61,435 bases of DNA, from contig NZ_KN882184.1 in NCBI RefSeq assembly GCF_000934755.1, forward strand, positions 1 through 61,435. Direction: 5' to 3'. The position numbers and the translations under genes are program-made. Under the pieces are notes generated by a model. That model saw nothing but the letters and a program-made list of their open reading frames with translations, was not told the origin of the DNA and did no database searches. This document shows positions 57,425 through 61,435 of this stretch, piece after piece (position 1 is the first letter of the stretch; each line of letters opens with the position of its first letter). This DNA comes from Desulfonatronovibrio magnus (lineage in GTDB: Bacteria > Desulfobacterota > Desulfovibrionia > Desulfovibrionales > Desulfonatronovibrionaceae).

Positions 57425-59818
57425 TTATTCACTTCTCTCCAGCTCGGCCACCCGCTCAATAACCCTGATCACGCTGTCCGGCTGGAGAGAAATGGAATCA
57501 ATTCCCTCTTCAACCAGAAAGGCGGCAAATTCACTGTCATTACTGGGGGCTTCGCCGCAGATGCCCACTTTGCTCCCATGCTTGTGTGCGGTTTCAATGA
57601 GCATGCTGATCATACGTTTGACGGATTCTTCGCTTTCATCAAAGAGGTGAGCCAGTTTTTCTGAATCGCGGCTGATGCCCAGAACCAGCTGGGTAAGATC
57701 ATTGGAGCCGATGGAAAACCCGTCAAATCGACTGGCAAAGGCTTCCGCCTCAATGACATTACTGGGGATCTCCGCCATGACATAAACCTCAAGATTCTTT
57801 TTCCCGCGCAGCAGTCCGTTTTCAGCAAGAACTTCAAGGACCCTGTCAGCTTCCGCAGGTGTCCGGCAGAAAGGAATCATGATCACCACATTGGCAAAGC
57901 CCATCTTCTCGCGGACCCTGCGTATAGCCCGGCATTCCAGGGCGAATCCATCCCTGTACTCGTCACTGTAATAGCGGGACGCACCGCGCCAGCCCAGCAT
58001 GGGGTTTTCTTCATCAGGCTCAAACTGCCTGCCGCCGATGAGATCAGCATATTCATTGGTCTTGAAATCACTCATGCGCACGATTACCGGATGAGGATGT
58101 CTGGAAGCAGCTATTACACCAATACCCCGGGACAGAAGCTCCACAAAATATTCTTCCTTGTCTTCATAACCACGGGTCAGCTCCGTTATCCTGGACCTGG
58201 CTTTTTTGTCTTTCACCTTATCAAATCTGGTCAGGGCCAGAGGATGAATCTTGATTACATTGTTGATGAGATATTCCATCCTGGCCAGACCAACACCCCT
58301 GCAGGGCAGCTTCCACCAGCGCATGGCAGCTTCAGGGGCGCCTATGTTGAGCATGATATCGGTCTTTGTGTCCGGAACCTTTTCAAGATCCAGGTCCTGT
58401 TCCTCAAACTCAAGGTACCCCTGATATACGTAGCCTTTGTCCCCTTCAGCACAGGAAACTGTAATTTTTTGATCATTTTTCAAGGTTGTGGTGGCATCCG
58501 CTGCTCCGACAATGGCCGGGATGCCCATTTCCCTGCTGACTATGGCCGCGTGAGAGGTACGCCCCCCAAGCTCAGTAACAATGGCCGAAGCCTTTTTCAT
58601 GATGGGCACCCAGTCCGGATCTGTCATGGTGGTTACAAGTACGGAACCGTCCTTGAACTTGCCTATCTGATCCGCGCTTTTAATCACCGCGGCATTACCC
58701 GTGGCAATGCTCTGCCCGATGCTCAGGCCGGTCAAGAGACGCTTTCCCTCTTCCATGAGCCTGTAAGTCTTAAGGGTAGCTGCAGCTTTCTGGGAGTGCA
58801 CAGTTTCAGGCCGGGCCTGGACAATATAAATGTGGTCATGTTCACCTTCCCTGGCCCATTCAATGTCCATGGGCTTCTCGTAATGCTTTTCAATTGCAGC
58901 GCCCCAGCGGGCAAGCTGTACAATTTCATCATCTGTCAGGACAAAAGAATCACGCTCTTTTTGCGTGGTTTTAATATTTCTGGTGGGGGTTTTGCCCGCG
59001 TCCGCGTAAACCATCTTTTTTTCCTTGGACCCGTGCGTCTTCTCAATAATGGGATCAATTTCCTCTTTACCAAGAAATGGTTTGAAAACTGTATACTGGT
59101 CGGGATTGACCGTACCCTGAACAACGTTTTCACCAAGCCCCCACGCAGCATTGATGAGCACTACATCAGGAAACCCTGAATCAGTATCCAGAGTGAACAA
59201 TACTCCGGAACCAGCTAGATCTGACCGGACCATCTTCTGTATACCTACAGACAAAGCAACATCCATGTGCTTGAAGTTATTTTCTTCACGGTAGGCTATG
59301 GCCCGGTCAGTAAACAGGGAGGCAAAACATTTTTTACACACCTCCATTAGAGAGTCCTCACCGGTAATGTTTAGAAAAGACTCCTGCTGGCCGGCAAAGC
59401 TGGCTTCAGGCATGTCCTCTGCTGTAGCGCTGGAACGGACCGCTACATCCGCTGCGTCAGTACTGTACCTTTTGCTTAGTTCCGAGTAAGCTTCCCTTAC
59501 GGCCCTGGAAACATCTTCCGGCATATCACCTTCATTAAAGAGCTTGCGAATGGCTTTGCCTGTCTGTTTCAGGGACTTCCTGTCTTTCTGGTAGTCATCA
59601 AGCAAACTGGTGAGTTTTTCCTTCATCCTGTTTTCATCAATAAATTTCCAATATGCCTGTGTTGTTGTGGCAAACCCGTCTGGAACTGAAATATCCTGCT
59701 CTTTCAAAGCACTGATCATTTCTCCGAGAGAGGCGTTCTTGCCTCCAACTCTGGAAAGATCATCAGAACCAATATCTTCAAACCACAACACAAATTCTTC
59801 CTGTTTACTGCTGTTCAT
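57425..59818 (-). CDS. ppsA: Phosphoenolpyruvate synthase
   Basis: A 797-residue PEP synthase converting pyruvate, ATP and water to PEP, AMP and phosphate, the first step of gluconeogenesis from lactate. Domains in order: N-terminal ATP-binding domain ('VGGKNASLGEMI', 'VRSSATAEDMPEASFAGQQE'), the swivelling phosphohistidine domain with H423 in 'GGRTSHAAIVSREMG', and the C-terminal barrel ('IMIPFCRTPAEADRVLEVLA', 'GSNDLTQLVLGISRDS', 'VGICGEAPS'). Length matches the family. The ribosome binding site is an ideal AGGAGGTG. It leads an operon with the P-type ATPase and ldh. Confidence 0.95.
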   Translation of the reverse strand: MNSSKQEEFVLWFEDIGSDDLSRVGGKNASLGEMISALKEQDISVPDGFATTTQAYWKFIDENRMKEKLTSLLDDYQKDRKSLKQTGKAIRKLFNEGDMPEDVSRAVREAYSELSKRYSTDAADVAVRSSATAEDMPEASFAGQQESFLNITGEDSLMEVCKKCFASLFTDRAIAYREENNFKHMDVALSVGIQKMVRSDLAGSGVLFTLDTDSGFPDVVLINAAWGLGENVVQGTVNPDQYTVFKPFLGKEEIDPIIEKTHGSKEKKMVYADAGKTPTRNIKTTQKERDSFVLTDDEIVQLARWGAAIEKHYEKPMDIEWAREGEHDHIYIVQARPETVHSQKAAATLKTYRLMEEGKRLLTGLSIGQSIATGNAAVIKSADQIGKFKDGSVLVTTMTDPDWVPIMKKASAIVTELGGRTSHAAIVSREMGIPAIVGAADATTTLKNDQKITVSCAEGDKGYVYQGYLEFEEQDLDLEKVPDTKTDIMLNIGAPEAAMRWWKLPCRGVGLARMEYLINNVIKIHPLALTRFDKVKDKKARSRITELTRGYEDKEEYFVELLSRGIGVIAASRHPHPVIVRMSDFKTNEYADLIGGRQFEPDEENPMLGWRGASRYYSDEYRDGFALECRAIRRVREKMGFANVVIMIPFCRTPAEADRVLEVLAENGLLRGKKNLEVYVMAEIPSNVIEAEAFASRFDGFSIGSNDLTQLVLGISRDSEKLAHLFDESEESVKRMISMLIETAHKHGSKVGICGEAPSNDSEFAAFLVEEGIDSISLQPDSVIRVIERVAELERSE

Positions 59819-59990
59819 TGTATTTCCACCTCCTGTGATGAATTTCCTATATTTAATCCATTTTTTATTAAATAAGGCTTATATATCTGATGCCATGTAA
59901 CAATAATTGACTGGATTTGACTGCTGACTGATCCTTTCCTTCCAGCTGCTCTGGATAGGCCTCAACAGCCTCTGTCATCCACGCCACAAA

Positions 59991-60689
59991 TCAAGAATCA
60001 CCCAAATAGCAATGCTTAACAGGTCGCAAATCTTCATCCAGTTCATATGCCAGTGGTATTCCTGTAGGAATATTCAGCGAGACAATGTCATCATGCGATA
60101 CATTGTTTAGATATTTAACAAGTGCACGCAGACTATTGCCGTGAGCTGTCACTATACATTTTTTCCCTGCTTTGAGATCAGGAGCAATTGATCCGTGCCA
60201 ATAGGGCAAGAAGCGCTCGACCGTATCTTTCAAAGACTCAGTCAAGGGTAGCTCGCTATTTTTCACTTCCCGGTAACGCGGATCATAACCTGGATACCTT
60301 TTGTCAGTCTTATTCAAAGCCGGCGGCCGGATATCATAGCTTCTGCGCCAGAGGAAAACCTGTTCTTCTCCGAAATTTTTTGCAGTCTCCTCCTTATACA
60401 TACCTTGTAATGCCCCGTAATGTCTCTCATTTAGACGCCATGAACGTTCAACTGGAATCCACATCTGGTCTATTTCATCCAGAACAATCCAAAGAGTACG
60501 CACAGCGCGTTTGAGGACGGAAGTGTAAGCAATATCAAAAGAATAACCTTTGAATTTAAGAATCTTACCTGCTTCCTGAGCTTCAGCAATGCCTTGTTCT
60601 GAAAGATCGACATCCGTCCATCCGGAAAATCGGTTTTCTCTGTTCCATAAACTCTCACCATGTCGCAACAGTATTAATTTTTCTTCCAT
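59991..60689 (-). CDS. gpmA: 2,3-bisphosphoglycerate-dependent phosphoglycerate mutase
   Basis: A 232-residue histidine phosphatase-fold mutase interconverting 3- and 2-phosphoglycerate. The phosphohistidine motif is '[20 protein letters not shown]' with H10, followed by '[13 protein letters not shown]'-like '[19 protein letters not shown]' and '[17 protein letters not shown]' with the second histidine. An ATG six codons upstream is an alternative start, but the chosen one has GGAG nine bases in front. It lies 21 bp after the coiled-coil gene and in front of ppsA, fitting a gluconeogenic run; a 172-bp gap separates it from ppsA. Confidence 0.95.
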   Translation of the reverse strand: MEEKLILLRHGESLWNRENRFSGWTDVDLSEQGIAEAQEAGKILKFKGYSFDIAYTSVLKRAVRTLWIVLDEIDQMWIPVERSWRLNERHYGALQGMYKEETAKNFGEEQVFLWRRSYDIRPPALNKTDKRYPGYDPRYREVKNSELPLTESLKDTVERFLPYWHGSIAPDLKAGKKCIVTAHGNSLRALVKYLNNVSHDDIVSLNIPTGIPLAYELDEDLRPVKHCYLGDS

Positions 60690-60710
60690 AACAGCAGGCT
60701 CCAACATGGA

Positions 60711-61055
60711 TTACTCATCTTCTAAGCGGCGCGGAAACTGGTTTAATACAGTATTTTCCCCAATTTCTTTTTCAAAGATTGACTGGGCGTTATCGTATTT
60801 TTTCAGCAAAGCTTCCCACATCAGATCAGCCTGAGTTTCTAATTCTTCCAGGGATGATTTGACTGTTTCCAATTCTGCAATTTTGTCCTTGAGTTCCTGA
60901 TGCTTGATAACCAGGCTTTCCATTAACTGCTTATATTCAATCTCATTACCGGAATTTGCTTGAATGGCCTTTCCAGCCAGCCTGCTGACTTCAGCATGCC
61001 TGTGCTCAATCCTGTCTTTAATTCTTTTTATGTCTTCTTTCCTGGTTTCAAACAT
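60711..61055 (-). CDS. Small coiled-coil protein of unknown function
   Basis: A 114-residue highly charged helical protein beginning MFETRKEDIKRIKDRIEHRH, with heptad patterning through most of its length ('KHQELKDKIAELETVKSSLE'). No family was recognised. It has an AGGAGGG ribosome binding site and is translated just before gpmA. A TTG two codons earlier is ignored. A structural or regulatory role in the operon is only a guess. Confidence 0.75.
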   Translation of the reverse strand: MFETRKEDIKRIKDRIEHRHAEVSRLAGKAIQANSGNEIEYKQLMESLVIKHQELKDKIAELETVKSSLEELETQADLMWEALLKKYDNAQSIFEKEIGENTVLNQFPRRLEDE

Positions 61056-61435
61056 GATCAAATCCCTCCTAACTCACTATGATCTGCATTAATAACTCAC
61101 AAAATCCAGCCCTTCTCTTAGAACACGGGCAAAGACAGACATCTTCTTTTAGTAGCTTACTCATTCGTTGCTGCAACAAAAAGCAAGAAACTTCAGGCAA
61201 AAGCTGAGACAGTCGCTGGGCATTGGGACTGTCCGACCTTTAGAAGCTCCTCACCCGGGCGGCCCGGGACCGAACCTGCGAGTAACTTACACCACTCGTT
61301 CCCAGGCTCCAGCCTGGGAACAAGGAATGCCTATCTTCAACCTTCAACCTTCAGCCTTCAGCCTTAAGCCTTCAACCTTTAGCCTTCAACCTTCAGCCTT
61401 CAGCCTTCAACCTTCAACCTTCAACCTTCAGCCTT
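61056..61435. other. Repeat-rich right end of the window
   Basis: Contains the promoter region of the coiled-coil/gpmA genes, then repeats shared with 31.0 kb (61151-61235) and 27.4 kb (61246-61292), a CCCAGGCTCCAGCCTGGG hairpin at about 61301-61318 also found near 27.75 kb, and the heptamer array. Confidence 0.65.
61335..61435 (+). repeat. Heptanucleotide tandem array, at least 14 units
   Basis: Fourteen consecutive 7-bp units, mostly CTTCAAC and CTTCAGC with two variants (CTTAAGC, CTTTAGC), in perfect register to the window edge, where a fifteenth unit begins. Short runs of the same units occur at 4661, 5231 and 10394. Confidence 0.92.

Noticed and set aside
61335-61435. CRISPR array
   Set aside because: Units are 7 bp with no spacers and no cas genes nearby; it is a simple tandem repeat.

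Overview
The window reads as a chromosomal segment of a Gram-negative, probably anaerobic bacterium. A haem-binding chemoreceptor of the DcrA kind, an L-lactate permease with lactate dehydrogenase and PEP synthase, and moderate base composition together suggest a sulfate-reducing member of the Desulfovibrionales / Thermodesulfobacteriota. That placement is inference; no rRNA or tRNA gene is visible. Coding density is moderate, and the gene-poor gaps are mosaics of dispersed repeats.

Layout. (1) 1-4.5 kb: a transposase fragment, a chemoreceptor with a c-type haem motif, and a SelO pseudokinase AMPylase. (2) 5.5-18.3 kb: a large trehalose/glycogen operon on the plus strand: GlgX/TreX, TreY, TreZ, a DUF5752 protein, a TreT-like glycosyltransferase, a two-HAD fusion (beta-phosphoglucomutase-like plus trehalose-phosphatase) and a GH65 phosphorylase-like enzyme. 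A small ChaB-family gene follows on the other strand, and a 128-bp repeat stands in inverted orientation at both ends of the segment. (3) 19-23.3 kb: a three-gene operon with an unassigned alpha-helical-barrel glycosidase-like protein, a GT4 glycosyltransferase and a TVP38-type membrane protein. (4) 23.4-35.3 kb: a minus-strand defence island of a DUF499 ATPase, DUF3780 protein, DUF1156 methylase, XRE regulator and PLD/SNF2 helicase, with decayed toxin-antitoxin genes and a small mobile element lodged inside it. (5) 35.3-44.4 kb: a mobile-element-rich stretch with an Rpn nuclease, a truncated BON protein, lactate permease, two AAA/DUF4143 ATPases and a UMF1 transporter. (6) 45.6-61 kb: stress and energy genes: two triple-BON proteins (one cytoplasmic, one exported), phosphoribosyltransferase, SDR, ATP-grasp ligase, CocE hydrolase, a NarL-type regulator lacking the receiver acidic pair, lactate dehydrogenase, P-type ATPase, PEP synthase and phosphoglycerate mutase.

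Taken together the metabolic genes form a plausible route from lactate uptake (permease) through pyruvate (LDH) and PEP (PpsA) towards 3-phosphoglycerate (GpmA) and on to glycogen and trehalose, with enzymes both to make and to phosphorolyse trehalose. The regions most worth a second look are the helicase-methylase-ATPase defence island with its internal debris, a MITE-like element family with 24-25 bp terminal inverted repeats and visible 8-9 bp target duplications, heptanucleotide tandem repeats, the atypical response regulator and the trehalose operon architecture.
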